Assembly (NCBI RefSeq): GCF_001659605.2
Contig: NC_035162.2
Span: 13,039,248 to 13,103,247 of the forward strand
Length of the DNA stretch: 64,000 nucleotides
From: Manihot esculenta
Lineage: Eukaryota > Streptophyta > Magnoliopsida > Malpighiales > Euphorbiaceae
Direction of reading: 5' to 3'
The notes under the pieces are model-generated. The model saw only the letters and a list, made by a program, of their open reading frames with translations, did no database searches and was not told the origin of the DNA. A program made the position numbers and the translations under genes. This document shows, piece after piece, positions 1-12,479 of this stretch. Numbering within the stretch: the first letter of the stretch is position 1; the number at the start of each line of letters is the position of its first letter.

Positions 1-410
1 TAAAAGCCATTATTTAAATTTAATTAACTTATTATAATACAATTAATTTAAAAAAAATTACTATTTAGTTTGATAAAAAAATTATTAATTAATTTATTAA
101 TTTTAAAAAATATATTAAAATATTATTGATATTTTAAAAAATTTATTAATTAATTTCATTATTAATTTTAATGATTAAATATTATAAAAAATTTAAAATA
201 TTTTTATTACAGAAATTCATTAATAAATTTTTTTAAAAATTTGAGAGACTAATTAATAAATTTTTAAAATTTTAAAAATTAAGTAATAAAATTAATAAAA
301 AAATTAATTAATAAAATTTTTAAAATTTTATTAATATTTTAATATATTTTTAAAAATTTTAAAAATTAATTAATATATTTTTTTACTATAAAAAACTAAA
401 TAATAATTTT
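1..410. repeat. AT-rich dispersed repeat, copy 1
   Basis: This stretch is almost pure A/T and is built from recurring short blocks such as ATTAATTAATAAATTTTT and ACTAAATAATAATTTT in both orientations. The same blocks recur at about 5225-5850, 60180-60400 and 62815-62900, so this is a dispersed family and not random AT-rich DNA. It may be a decayed MITE. No target duplication could be fixed because the flanks are also AT-rich. Confidence 0.5.
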
Positions 411-3346
411 CCAAGTCCCACTTCAATAGATGGTGTCTTAGGAGTATCCACTAATTCTCATGTCTGTCACACCGATAGGTGCGCTCCTTAATTTTACGCA
501 AAGATCAATACACCAATCGCATTGTGCCACAACCACAATTTATAACGACACTGGACCTGGATAACAAAACGTTCACACCGATAAAGTTTTCTCCATGTCA
601 ACAACGTGTATTGACACGTAAGAGTATTAGTTGGCAGGTAGGCAGGCAATGACCTATATTGGTCGCATTGAGTGACGTGTCGCCAATAACTAAGTGGCTC
701 TTTATTTCGTGACGTGGCAAGCTGTTATTGAATATAGGGAGAGGGAAAGGAATAAACCTTTTCACATTTTAAGAACAATGAATTAAGTTATTAGAAATTA
801 TAAACATTTATCAACTTTTCGTTCATCAAATATTAAATTCCATATTTCCACTGCTTTATTATTAATATTGAAATTTTTAACTTTACCATATTTATCAACT
901 TCTACATTTTTTTTTACAATTAAAAATTAGTATTAAAATAATAATAAAATTTAGTGTTATTAGAAGATAATGTGTGACTAAATATCTAAAAATTTTGATA
1001 TATTATAAATATCAAAATAAAGTTTGAGATGGAAATTATAAGGTTAGATTAATTAAAAAAAAGTAAAATAATATATAATTTCAACCAAATGGAACGAAAT
1101 TAATGTAACATAAAAGAAATTTGATCTGGGTAGGTTTACCCAGGCAGACTTATTCGTCACCAAATCCGGCTGCTGAAAGCCGCTGAACGTAGACAAAAAG
1201 CTCAAGTGTGAAATGAATATTTAGAGTAGACCAAGACCTCATTAAAAAATGACATTTGTCGCTTTATAATTTTTTTATTATATTTTTATAATTTTTTTAT
1301 TAATTTATATATTATTGTAATTTAAAAAATAGATAATAATGTTACAATTATTAAAAAAATAAAAAAATTATAAAACAAAACTCATATGAATCAAAAAGAT
1401 TCAAATCAAAAGTAAGATCAGGGGAATTAGGGAAGATTTCAATAACATAATCATATCACACTTACTTAAAACTTGCTCATCAAGTTAGTACAATGAATTA
1501 GTGGGTAACCGATGAACCCTAATTTGTCTTTATACAGCATTTTCTGTGTCCAAGTTAATTGCACACTTTCTCACATGGGCACTTGCCCGACCACCCATCA
1601 AATCCTTTAGATACAATTAAAATATTTTTATATTATTTATTTACAGAAAATATCTTATATTTTAAAAAATAATTTTTATTAAAAAAGTTTTTTATTTTCT
1701 ATTATTTAATTTTAATTTAAAAATAAGATATATAACTAGATATTAATAAAATTTTTAAAAAACAGAAATTGATTTCTTATTTTAAGAAAATGAACTAATT
1801 TTCGTGAGTATTATAAATAATATAAAATATAAAAATATTTTTTTTTCAAAATAAATAGAGTCTTAATTGTAGTCACGATTCTAACGAAAAAAAAAATTTT
1901 TTTTTGCTTTTTCAGTTTTTGAAATAATTTATTTGAAAAGGGAGAACTTATTCAGTAGTATTATATATATATTGTTTAATGAGCCGCCAATTTATTTAAA
2001 ATCCACAGTACTAATTCCAAGTGCTTTCAAGCATTCGTCCATTAATAGTCCCAACTTGCTGAATTTTAAAAGAGTTTGGTCAGCATTTCAATCTCACCGC
2101 GTTAGGAACTTTCTATAGCCTGCCTCCATTTTTATTTATTTATTTATTTAATAATTTCATGAGCAATATATATTCGTGGCCTTTGGAATGATAGGATGGA
2201 TTTTGTCAATATTTAATTGGAGAGTTGAAAAGATGTTTACGGTCCAAAACAATTTGTTTTAATTTGGTCCACAGCTTTTCACAATCACAATGAATCAAAA
2301 ATATATATTTTTTTAAACAAGTTGGGTTAGATTAGTGATCTCAGTATTTGATGTCTGTTTACAACACCGAAAAGTTTAGAATTTTTTATTACTGTCATGA
2401 AATTTATAATAATAATTTGTTTTTGAATTTTCGAGGAATCTTTCAAATAAAGATAATTAATTTATTAGATTTTCTAATTGGAGATGGTCTAATTTGTTGT
2501 AATTAACCTTTGAATTTTCTAATTAAAGCTTCTTTTGTCTTTTTACTTTCGATTTTCACATTCTTTAATGTCGTTTTGTGACAAAAGTCTTAGTGCCGCG
2601 TTCTGCACTAATAGACAAGACAAAGACAAAGACTGTGTTATTTACTAATACTTCATATGTAATACTTACGGTCCAAAAATTAATATTATAATTTTATATA
2701 TTTTTCACATTTGATTATAAAACTTGTTAGTTGATTTGCAGTGAGATTTTAAAAATATATTAATTTATTTATTTTAAAAATATATTTCCATTCACAAAAT
2801 ATTCAATGTTTTCAGACAAGCCGGAGACATATTGTAAAAGGCATGGGGGAGTCGTCTTCCGATGGCGGCTTTGAAGCTTTCAAGTGGGCGTCAAACAAAT
2901 TTGCTCAACCTGCATGTTAAAGGTGGGATTCCATATATCCATTTTCTTTCTGGAATTTAGTGTGATTAATTTATTGGTCGGCTTGACCTTGTTTCTTCTT
3001 TTTTTTATTTTTCTCGTTGATTAATTGATACAGTAATATTTATAAAATTAAAAAATTTTAAATTTAAATTTTAATCGAAATTAATTATATAATACATATG
3101 AATTTGAGAAGCCAACAAATTAATTACATATTCTAATTAAGTAATATTAATATATTAATATTTTTTTTAAATAAAAATTAAAAATCGGAGAGTAAAATCT
3201 GAAATTACTCAAATTTATTCAGATACACTTACCACCTGTATATATATTAATACATTAATGTTACAATATTGAATTAAATAGTGTTGAAATATTTACAGAC
3301 ATGTATATACAATATTCAAATTAATAATAAATAATAAAGAAGAACC
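411..3346. other. Intergenic, no gene recognised
   Basis: From 411 to 745 is an island of more balanced base composition with GACGTGTC and GACGTGGC (ABRE or G-box-like cores near 674 and 712). It looks like regulatory DNA, but no gene follows it. From 745 to 3346 the DNA is AT-rich again. A 25-codon ORF at 2843-2920 (plus) has ordinary codon composition and a GTGGG donor-like sequence 2 nt after its stop, but nothing else supports it. The last part before 3347 should be the 3' UTR of the RING gene. Confidence 0.5.
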
Positions 3347-3976
3347 CTAGCAAGGATTCTTGGTTGAAGGAATTTCAGAGGAGCAAATAGGGCAAATCTT
3401 CTTGACCTGAAGCCAATTGATTACGCATTCAGAATGATAAAGATGATCACAAGGAAGAGCTACCAGAGATTCTCCACCTTCATATTCCACTTGGCAAATC
3501 ACACATCTCTCAATCCCACTTCTCCTCTCTGCACATTGTTCATACTTCCATGGCCGCAAGCTTTTCCAAATTTCTTCTATGGATAATCCTCTCTTCTCTT
3601 CTCCTATGAACTCTCCCAGCGCTATCAGCTCTTCGTAGGATAGCTCGTCGGGGTCGATATCGTCTTCTTCATCATCTTCTTCTTCCATGTCTTCGTCGCT
3701 GTTGCTGTCTTGTCCTTCAAGAAGCTCCAGTTCTTGGTTTTCAAAGAATTCATAATCATTTCCATTGTTTGACTCTTCATCAGTTTCCACCTCTTCGCTA
3801 TCGCTTTCGATGCTTGTTAAGATATTGAAAGCCCTCTCTTGCTCCTGCAAAGCTACTGCCATAGCAAAATCGGAATGAACTTGATCAAGATCAGGGAAAG
3901 GAACCCTTCTGGAGGCGGCTTGCTGCTTCCTCTCGTCGTCGTCCGTTTGGCGCTTCCTCTCTTGGTTGTTGTCCAT
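3347..3976 (-). CDS. RING-H2 E3 ubiquitin ligase, BIG BROTHER-type
   Basis: Intronless gene of 209 aa. Residues 158-198 form a RING-H2 finger: CVIC, then the CDHLYHSEC core, then CPIC, giving the C3H2C3 order of zinc ligands. It should bind an E2 enzyme and transfer ubiquitin. The stretch before it (about 111-140, containing LSYEELIALGE and RGLSIEEIW) matches the conserved region of plant BIG BROTHER-like ligases, which limit organ growth. Residues about 57-112 are strongly acidic (Asp/Glu runs) and probably disordered. There is no membrane segment, so it is likely soluble. The ATG at 3976 is the first in frame. The start codon and 5' leader are partly duplicated 376 bp upstream. The substrate cannot be told, and assignment to a named BIG BROTHER orthologue is uncertain because it is longer and more acidic at the N-terminus than I recall for BB itself. 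Confidence 0.9.
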   Translation of the reverse strand: MDNNQERKRQTDDDERKQQAASRRVPFPDLDQVHSDFAMAVALQEQERAFNILTSIESDSEEVETDEESNNGNDYEFFENQELELLEGQDSNSDEDMEEEDDEEDDIDPDELSYEELIALGEFIGEEKRGLSIEEIWKSLRPWKYEQCAERRSGIERCVICQVEYEGGESLVALPCDHLYHSECVINWLQVKKICPICSSEIPSTKNPC

Positions 3977-4424
3977 TGATCAAACTAAACTGCCGTAGAA
4001 AACAGAAAATAATAACGTTAAATGAATGTTAGTTTCTTGAGACGAAAGGCAGCTTTCATGCAAAATTCCAGATTCTTAGTTGTTCAAAGTTGAAACTCTA
4101 GGGTTATGCCATTATTCTTGCCTGAATCTGTCGTAGCTGAAGTATTTAATTTCTTCAGGGACAAGGAAGCTTTTCTTGTGAAGCAACTGAAAACTATTTC
4201 TCAGAAGTTATTTTTTCTTCATCTTAATTATTTTTTTTTCCAGCTTATTCCAATGTTCCAATCTTGTATAAAGCCATTGCCGTGAGACAAACTCTCTTAA
4301 TTTTCAAATGCATTCCAAATCAGTACGTCTTCCTCTCTTGGTTGTTGCACATTGATCGAATTGAACTGCCGTAGAAAAACAGAAAACAAAGTTAAATGAT
4401 TGTTAGTTTCTTGAGACGAATCCT
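3953..4424. repeat. Partial tandem duplication of RING gene 5' end
   Basis: About 95 bp at 3953-4046, covering the first codons and 5' leader of the RING gene, recur with few changes at 4329-4420, offset 376 bp. Both copies carry CTTCCTCTCTTGGTTGTTG, then a CAT (the gene's start codon in the first copy), then CTGCCGTAGAAAA and GTTAGTTTCTTGAGACGAA. In the upstream copy the minus-strand ATG opens an ORF of only ten codons (MCNNQERKTY) before a stop. It is therefore a broken start that may act as an upstream ORF if transcription begins further up. Confidence 0.75.
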
Positions 4425-4609
4425 CCTTTTAAGAATAAATAATTTATTCTGTAATAAAAAAATTTAAATAAATTCTCGTAAAATTATAAAAGATTTCATT
4501 TCCTTTAATAATAAAAATTTTATAAGTAAAAAAATTAATTGAAATTTTTTAAACAATTTTTTAAAATTAAAAATAATTGTTTAAATAATTTTTAAAAATT
4601 GAAAGATAT

Positions 4610-6218
4610 TCAGCGTCTTACTCTTGAATAAACCTTTGGCCTAAGATTCATGCCTTTCCTAGCAAACATTGACGAGCGAATCACCCTAATATTATGAACT
4701 GTACTAATATGATTTCTATGCTTATTATGAAGTTGATAATTTCTGCCATATCTACCAAACTCGGATTCTTTTCTAAACCCAACTCGAATCCGATGACTTC
4801 TCGGCCTCAAAGATTTCCTCAGGCGATGGACTCTCCTGTGCTCCCTCATTTCTCTAGACAGTGACCTCCTCATCTCCGTGGTTCTGCTGAGTTCATACCC
4901 ACAATCGTCTTCGCTTGTATCTAACTCATCACTGCTGAAGTCTCTTTTGCGGCGGTGGCGGTGGCTTATCCTTCTGAGCACTGTAGAAGTATCACACAAG
5001 AAAAAGCAACAGTGTTCCCACAAGGAGAGCCAAGAAACCAAGCATGCCCATAACGTTTTGCAGAGGCTACGAACAACACACTCGCAGATACCCAGTTTGT
5101 ACAGCAGATACAAGAATAAGAGCACTGCACAGCCAGATTTAAATGATTAAAGATACATGGTAACTAATATAGATAATTAAAAGAAGGTGAAATTACTATT
5201 GAATCTGATATATAGAAACTCATTCATAATTAATTAGTTCATTGGTTTTCAAAAATACATTAAAATATTTTTTAATATTTTAAAATTTTATTAATTAATT
5301 CAACTATTAATTTTAAATATTAAATATTATAAAAAAAATTTAAATTCTAATAGAAAAGAATTAATTAGTAAATGTTTTTAGTGACTAAATAATAAATTTT
5401 TATAATTATATAGTATTTTTTTGGTTTCATAATTTTTATCTATTTTTTTTATTATTATTTTAAAATTATTACCTATTTTTTTTAGATTATTTTAATATAT
5501 AAATTAACTATTATAATCCTATCTAATTTTATTTTATTTTTAATAAATTTTTCAAAACATTATTTAATAACTTAATATATTTAAAATGGGTATAATTGAA
5601 AAGTTAATAAAAAAAATTATATTAGACAAAAATTATGAACGGAGTAAAACTAATAAATTAACTAATTAATAAATTTTTTAAAATTCTAATAACATTTTAA
5701 TATATTTTTTGAGAAATTAATTAATGAGCTTTTTCGTATAATAGGTTTTAAAATGAAAACATTAAATTTAGTAATGATATAGTGATTGATTAGTAAATTT
5801 TTTCAATTTACGGAAACTAAATAGTAAATTAATTTTTAAAATAAGGGAATTAAAGCCACTGGCATGTTTAGAAGACTAAATACTACACATTCAAGGGAGT
5901 GATGGTCGTTAATTACCCATGTAGAACAGAGCCAGCACCATGGCCATCTTCAAAAGGTTTGAAATGCAGAAATTTTCGATGTAACAAATAAAATCCCATA
6001 TTGGCCCACAAACTGAACTGCGTCGCGTATAGTTTATGCGAAAAAAAATCAGCAATGTGAAAATTATAATGGAATAAATATGAAAATGAAATAGAACTTT
6101 TTGAAAGAAAAATCAAATACCTGCAAGACTTTCCAGCAAGAAAATCGAGTGGAGAGGTGAAAAGATTACTTATTACATTAGAGAAACCAGAAGTGAACGA
6201 TCTGATTATATTATCCAT
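4610..6218 (-). CDS. Conserved-looking small membrane protein, function unknown (3 exons)
   Basis: Exons on the minus strand are 6218-6121, 6017-5917 and 5124-4610. All junctions are GT..AG, and the lengths (98, 101 and 515 nt) give 237 aa without a break. Residues 1-33 contain a short amphipathic start (MDNIIRSFTSGFSNVI). Residues about 55-77 are a strong membrane segment that runs across the exon 2/3 junction, and about 84-108 is a second hydrophobic, cysteine-rich stretch. Residues 115-237 are basic and arginine-rich (HRHRRKRD, RVHRLRKSLR) with a short acidic patch near 130, suggesting a tail facing cytosol or nucleoplasm. The third exon has no ATG of its own, so the upstream exons are needed. 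Intron 2 (792 nt) is filled with AT-rich repeat. I do not recognise a named family. The regular splicing and clear domain split make a real gene likely. Confidence 0.75.
5225..5850. repeat. AT-rich dispersed repeat inside intron 2, copy 2
   Basis: This stretch fills most of intron 2 of the small membrane protein gene. It contains the same blocks as 1-410: TTAAAATTTTATTAATTAATT, GACTAAATAATAAATTTTTATA and the reverse forms ending near 5840. The two halves (5225-5420 and 5640-5850) look like inverted copies of one unit. Confidence 0.45.
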
Positions 6219-9200
6219 CTACGTGCCAAGTAATCCACTAGTCAAGTATTCAAACTGCCACAAAGAGATCACTTAACTCTTAAGATTTCTTCACTTTCTG
6301 CAATCAACAACAAATCAACGAGAGAAAGTAAATCAATTCGTAGTAGGATGCACAACAAGTCAAGCAAGGATTATATATATAACAACTATATGTATGCTAG
6401 CCACAAACCGAGTCTACATTTCCTTTAGAATATGAAAGTGATACAAAATCACTGCATAATTTTTTTTTTGAAAAAACAAATTTCTCGGAATGAGTGGGGT
6501 GCGTGTGAGAGAGAGAGGGTTACTGCTTTAAGTCGGTGACAGAATCGGAAGTGGAGTATTGAGAAGATTAATGTTTGAAGCACGGAACAAAATTTGCAAC
6601 ATAGTGAAGATGGTAAAGAAATAGAAAGAAACATAACTGTCAATTACAACCGTCTTTTCAATATTTCCAATCCGTGACTGAGATTTTTTTTTTAAAAAAA
6701 ATTATTATTACATTTAGTTTTAAATTAACGCATGGAAGGATGGAATAACCATGGCTCCAGACCTCTGGCAGGGGCACATGATCACAGCATCCATAAGCAA
6801 GCATGGGTCCAATTGCGAGAGCCAAATATTTTACCTATGACACACTTTAACAATGAAGAGATTAAGGACTATTGAACAGTAGCTCGTTAATTGTGTAAAG
6901 GTACATCGGTATAGTTTGGTTGATAAAACCCAAAAATCAAATCGAATTAAAAAGTGAAAAAAAAATTAAATTAAATTGATTCAATTTAATTACCAAATCT
7001 TTTACTTTCACTAAGGTACACACAGCAACGGTGTATGGACTGAAAATATTGGAAAACGGTTGCTTAATCTTTGTATAGAAGCGTTCAAGTCTTCGCCTTT
7101 CACAAACAATGTCAAACCATTCTTCCCTTTAGGATTCTTTCTTTAAATTCGGCAGGAGTTGTGCATCATAAACATAAAAAAATGTTTGGCTGTCACCACT
7201 TATGAATGGATCAAAAGCAAAAGAGAAAAGTTACTGATGAGTACACATGATCAACAGATGAACTGAATATGGACATGAACACGGGAACTTGTGCAAACCA
7301 AAGGACACGAGAAAACTCGAGATTTGGAGAACAACTCCAATAATCAAACTCCTCTAGCATGTATTTGGCAACACATGGAATATTAGCTCACTCGTCTTAA
7401 AAAGCAGTCCCATCAACATTCATGCAACAAACTTTTAACCACTTCTTAGTTCTCTGGCTAACTATAATATTATGTATCAGCATTTTATTCAAACAAGCAG
7501 AAAGGCACAGTTTGGCATCACAAAATGGTAGCTACAACCCCCTCCCCCTCCCGAATTTTTTGGGTTTGGAGCATAGGACAAATACATCCTACATCCCTAT
7601 CAAATTAAAGGCAAATGGCTTCAATCAAAATTTTCCAAAATCCCATGTAGTAAGTCTCCAAAAGGATAGTTAATAATACTCTTAACAACAACTGAACTTT
7701 ATGAATTAACATTATATCTTTTCTACAACTAGAATTTCTCACAAATAGAAAGATAAAGATAAGTGTTAATTTTATCATAACTGAAAACAGAATTTATAAA
7801 AGGTATTGTTAAAAATGAATTAAAACTTCTCTCAGCCAGTGCATGATTTCTTGGGAAAAGTATTCTATGAACTAAAGTATAAACAGAAAAATGAGACGTA
7901 AATGAACGGTTATACGACGTAAACATGTCTTCCCAACCACTCAAAACAGTCTGAATCTACTGATGATATCAATGCTTGTGAAACAGTTCCAAACAAAGGT
8001 TGAAACAAAGAGTTAATAATGCTTTCATTAATGACACATAGTAAATAAAGGGACTACTTCAGCAGTATAAATCATATCAGCTACAACAAATTTCAGATGC
8101 TAGCCAATGATTCTTTGGCAGCTTGTCTACCCAACAGCTACGCCAACCCTTTTGGTAAATATTAAACAACTGTTATTTAGCTAATAAACCCATTAAACTA
8201 CTGCAATTTGAAAAGTTATGAAATAAAAATTGTTTATCATCAGCTGCTGCTGTTTCAAGATTAAAAAAAAAAAATACACTTTAACATTATCTCAATTTAT
8301 ATATATATTCCTATATCTTAAAAGCAAGATGCTCTAATTTTCTTATATGATTTGGGTTTTATTTACTTATTTTAATAATAAAATAAAGGCGACATAATAA
8401 ATAAAAATTGTATATTTATTTAAATAATAAGATAGATTATCTAAGATAATAAATTAATAATTATATAGTTATTTTAATGATAAAAATAAATAATATGATA
8501 TAAATTATTATTAGTCATTTACGTAATAACCGCAACAGCAATAATTATTACCTGGTTTCAACAATTAAATCAAATAGATTAATGAAATTTAAAAAAAAAA
8601 TGTCTAATCATTCACTTGCACCTTTCGACAGTTCCATCACTTGCACTTATTTTAATTTTTGAACTTAGCGTTTTTTCAAGCACTTCAACAATAGCCCCTT
8701 ACATTCATCAACCCTTATACACATTCTAACTAAATACATAATTGCATAATTTTTAAATGCTCATAAAATTAATTTAGCTTATAAACACTTAGAGCAATAT
8801 ACGCTGAATCAAATGCCCTCATAAAAGTCAGAAACCTTCTTTGTTGATAAAAATTTATGTGCATTACATGAATCAAAATATTAGTCTTGAACTTGAATTG
8901 AAAAGGCTTGAAAAATAGATCACATAAAAAATGTGTCAGGAAGTGCTCTACAAACAATAATCCTAAGGCGTAAAAGCAAATAAAATGCTCTACATTGGTG
9001 ATCTCCTTGGCAGTCAGTCTGCTTGAATTTGAACTTCTTTACAACTATAAAATGAGGAACAGCACAACCAAGTACTTAAATTACAAAAGCAGAAATATTG
9101 CATTGAGAACCAAAACTTCAAATCAGTCATGCAGTCTACTAATGAAAGGAGTTTTAGAAAAATAAATATAAATGAAGGGAACAAACCAAATGAGACCCTG

Positions 9201-9560
9201 GGGGAGGGAGGCACGTGGTGCTGGGCAGGGGCTATCCCACACTACATAGCTCATCTGATACCCAAAAAAGAAAATGCACGCATGTACAAGTATCTCTGTG
9301 CATGTTTGTGCACGCTTGCACACATGATGGTTTGTAGAACCAACCGGTAAATGTGCATAATATAGACTTTAGATATCACTCTTCAACGGTTCAAATGCCA
9401 CGATAGATCATCTTCCAGACTCCTTGCTTGCCAGGAGAGGTCCTGAGAGCTATGGATCTGCTCTTAAGAAAAAGAAGTCATACAGAGTACTAGGTTGGTA
9501 TTGATGAAAACAGAAGATCAAAACTCAAAAATGCAGATTCCAAAACTTAAAACAATTTCC
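6219..9560. other. Intergenic, no gene recognised
   Basis: The first 100 bp or so should be the 5' leader and promoter of the small membrane protein gene. The last 300 bp or so should be 3' UTR of OGG1, with a possible alternative final exon at 9442-9407. Between them, short ORFs occur on both strands but show no domain, membrane pattern or splice logic. A mixed-composition stretch at 6715-6850 could be unique regulatory DNA. Nothing else stands out. Confidence 0.5.
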
Positions 9561-11766
9561 TCAATTACCATCATCTACTTCACTGTCTTTCTCGACAGCA
9601 GGTTTAATCTCTTTGTTAGTTGCAAATTGAGATGGTAAAATTGTTTTCTGTGCAGGCAGCTCAGCAATGAAAAGTAGAGTTTGTGCCCATCCAGCATATT
9701 TCCCATATTTGCTTACAAATGCATTTGCCACTTGACCGCATAGCTTAGGTGTCAGGCGGGCTCCAGCAAGCTCAGGTAGGAGATATCTTGTAGCAATCTA
9801 TAGACCCCCCCCCCCCGGCAAAAAAAAATTGAAATCAGAACTTCTTTCATTAACAAAATAATTAAAAAGTACAATGCAATGTTTCTAACAAGTTAAGAAA
9901 TACCACAATGAGGCCATGGCCATCTTACCCAAGGAATCAGTGTAGTTACACTGAGTATAATCATTATAACAACATCAGAATGTAGCTTTTAGAAGGATCA
10001 ATCCCACCCAAAAAAGAAACCAGGGGGTAGGGGGTGATAAACTTACCCTTCTTGATCTGCACATGATGTGTTCCATCTACTATGTATCTTCTTCCTAACT
10101 TCTACCAATATTATGCTTCATGAATTCCGAAGTCAACAGTTAACTAAAAGATTGACAAACTTTAACATCTTAAAAACATAATTTTGTCTCACTACATTAT
10201 CCCAAGTAAATGGAGCATAATCAATATACAAAACAACCTTATTGTCATAAACCTGAACAAGCATTCGCAGTTTGACCCGCATTGCTAAATCAGAAGCGAA
10301 TAAGTCCAGAAAAATTAGCACCTGAATTTAGTAATATTTCTTTCCTTTTGCATAGGGCTAAATTTAAAAGCATATGCTTATTAAAACTGGTGAAGGATAG
10401 TAATCAATCCGCCAAGCAGTTGAGAAAAACAACTTCTTTACAATGGCAAACAGTTGCTAATTCACTCAACTTTTATTGGATAAGCTGTACCCTCTGAACC
10501 CACCTTTAGGGCAAGGATTAACGTTCACCATTGGTTTTTAGATTCAGTCAAATCCCAAATTGACAATAGTAGATACAAAAACAAGACTTATAGATCGCAA
10601 GTTAAAAACCACAGAAGGTACCTGCCACACATGCGTATCAACAGGAATGGCGTGGTGTTGATCAAGAGAGAAAAGTGCTATGCACGCTGCTACTTTGGGC
10701 CCAACTCCAGGTAAAGTACAAAGTGCATCAATCACCACTTGGAGGTCCAATTTACGGAGTGATGCAAGCCACTCTGCACCTCCACCAGGTTTTAATTGCA
10801 AAGCATCTACAGTGCCAGTTACATATTTTGCCCTGGCCATGAACCAATAATTTAGCCTTGAAACCGATAACGGAGAGATATTGAAAACATGGAAACTCAA
10901 AACCCATATCGAACTTGCACCGACATACATCACAATGAATCAACAGTGCTCTCCACTACCGAACTTAGTCAATATCTATTTTAGAATTAAGTTGAAGAAG
11001 CAAAGAACTTAAACAAAAAACAAATAATAAAGAAGCTTAAACAATACCTGTAACCAAAACCAGCCTCTCTAAGCTCCTGCTCAGTAGCCATAGCCAATCG
11101 TTCCAGAGACGGGAACTCGTGAAACTCAAAACCCCCAACACTCCCCAGATGTTCTCCCGAAGAAGATATAAAATCAACCATTTTAGTAATCCTGGCAATG
11201 TTATTATTGGAAGAACACAGGAATTGGATCAAGCACTCCAGTGGGTCCTGCCTCAAAACCCTAGCCCCCTTCAAGTGCCGCGCCAGCTCAGCAAACCGCG
11301 AATCCGAAGCCGAGAACTCAGCCCAGATATCGGTGAGTGAGATATCTATGTTAAGGAAGTCGAGAAGAGCCGATTTGGCAGCGGACTCAGAGGGAGTTCG
11401 GTGGATGCGGTAATAAACATCGCCGTTTTGATTATGGTGTTTGAGGGATATCAAGTGAGGGCCCAGAGTGCCGGTGTACTGGAGAGGACCAGTTTGTTTC
11501 CAGCGGAAGGTTTGGCCAGTGGGAAATGTGAGGGGGAGAGACAGTTCCGATTGGGTGAGGTCAAGTGGGGCCCAGGTTGCGAGGTGTGTCGTTTTTCCGG
11601 CTGCGGCGGCGACTTTGAGGATGGAATTTTTGTGTTTTTTGGAGGAGATTTGGCTCGTAGCTTTGCAGTTGTGAGGTTTGAGGAGCCTTTGTGGTGGTGT
11701 ATGAGGTAATGATGGAGGTGATCTGGAGGCGGCGGAGAGTGGTATTTCCGATCTCGGTCTCTTCAT
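9561..11766 (-). CDS. OGG1: 8-oxoguanine DNA glycosylase/AP lyase
   Basis: Exons (minus) are 11766-11048, 10832-10622 and 9797-9561, joining to 388 aa, the usual plant length. OGG1 removes 8-oxoguanine paired with C in nuclear DNA and starts base excision repair. The N-terminal OGG domain follows a basic leader (residues 1-65, RPRSE and KKHK stretches, likely nuclear targeting). The helix-hairpin-helix GPD core LPGVGPKVAACIALFSLDQ lies in exon 2. The catalytic lysine is K286, in GVGPKVA, and the aspartate is D305, in IPVDTH. Both match human K249 and D268. Exon 3 carries the C-terminal helix with KYGKYAGWAQTLLF. All junctions are GT..AG. Intron 2 is odd: a run of 12 G lies 8-19 nt upstream of the acceptor. 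A donor GTAATT also lies just before the stop (after GATGATG), and an exon from 9442 could replace the last residues. It is divergent to SWI3C. Confidence 0.95.
9805..9816 (-). repeat. 12-bp C/G homopolymer in an OGG1 splice acceptor
   Basis: On the transcribed sense the order is a T-rich tract, CC, twelve G, TCTATAG, then exon 3. The G run sits where a pyrimidine tract is normally expected. Confidence 0.8.
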
Positions 11767-12479
11767 TTATCGAAGACGGCAATGTTTTCAGTTACCGCAG
11801 GAATTGATGTAGGGGCTAGATTGCGGCAACTTTTCCGTCCCTCCGCCGCTCAAGGGGGAGACCGTTTCCACCTATTTCCTTTCCAATTTTTCACTCGCAT
11901 ATATTTTTTTTTTCTTTTTTAAAACTGACTCGATTTTTAGATTACTTTTATATTTCATAAATATATACATATACAATTTTTTTTTCGTTTTTTTCAATCC
12001 AACACGTTAGCTTTTATATTTTCATTCAGTAAAATTGAAGTTATCTCGGTCAACGCAATATTTTTTCTTTGATAAAATTAAAATATTCAGATTAAATTAT
12101 CTATTTTTAAAAATTTAAGAAAATAATTGTTAATTTTGATATAATTAAATAGCATTATATATTTAAGAGTATATTATTATCTTAAAATAATCATAAAAGA
12201 ATTAAATTATAAAGATCAATTAAATTATTTTGAAAAATTTTCCATCGTGATTCCTTCATGACTCGATATTTTTGCCTTTTTCTCTTTTTTAAATCTAACT
12301 TTTTCTTTTCCTTTCTTATGAAAGGCGATCTACGTTAATTGATTATCGATGAAGAATAATATGTTATTGTCCCTATTAAGAATTTCAGAGATATTCCGAT
12401 CGTCACTGTATGATGAGAATATTCCTCACATACAATCCAATCAATTTTCAGAATATGCAAATCTCTTTGACAGATTTAT

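Noticed and set aside
2843..2920. Plus-strand 25-codon ORF (MGESSSDGGFEAF...) with a donor-like GTGGG just after its stop
   Set aside because: Too short, no recognisable family and no second exon found.
4878..5150. Plus-strand 90-codon ORF
   Set aside because: It is the antisense of exon 3 of the minus-strand membrane protein gene.
5913..6218. 101-codon continuous minus-strand ORF
   Set aside because: It reads through intron 1. The spliced form restores a different frame in exon 2 that fits exon 3.
9129..9350. Overlapping ORFs on both strands downstream of OGG1
   Set aside because: They look like chance ORFs in the 3' region, with no family match or splice logic.
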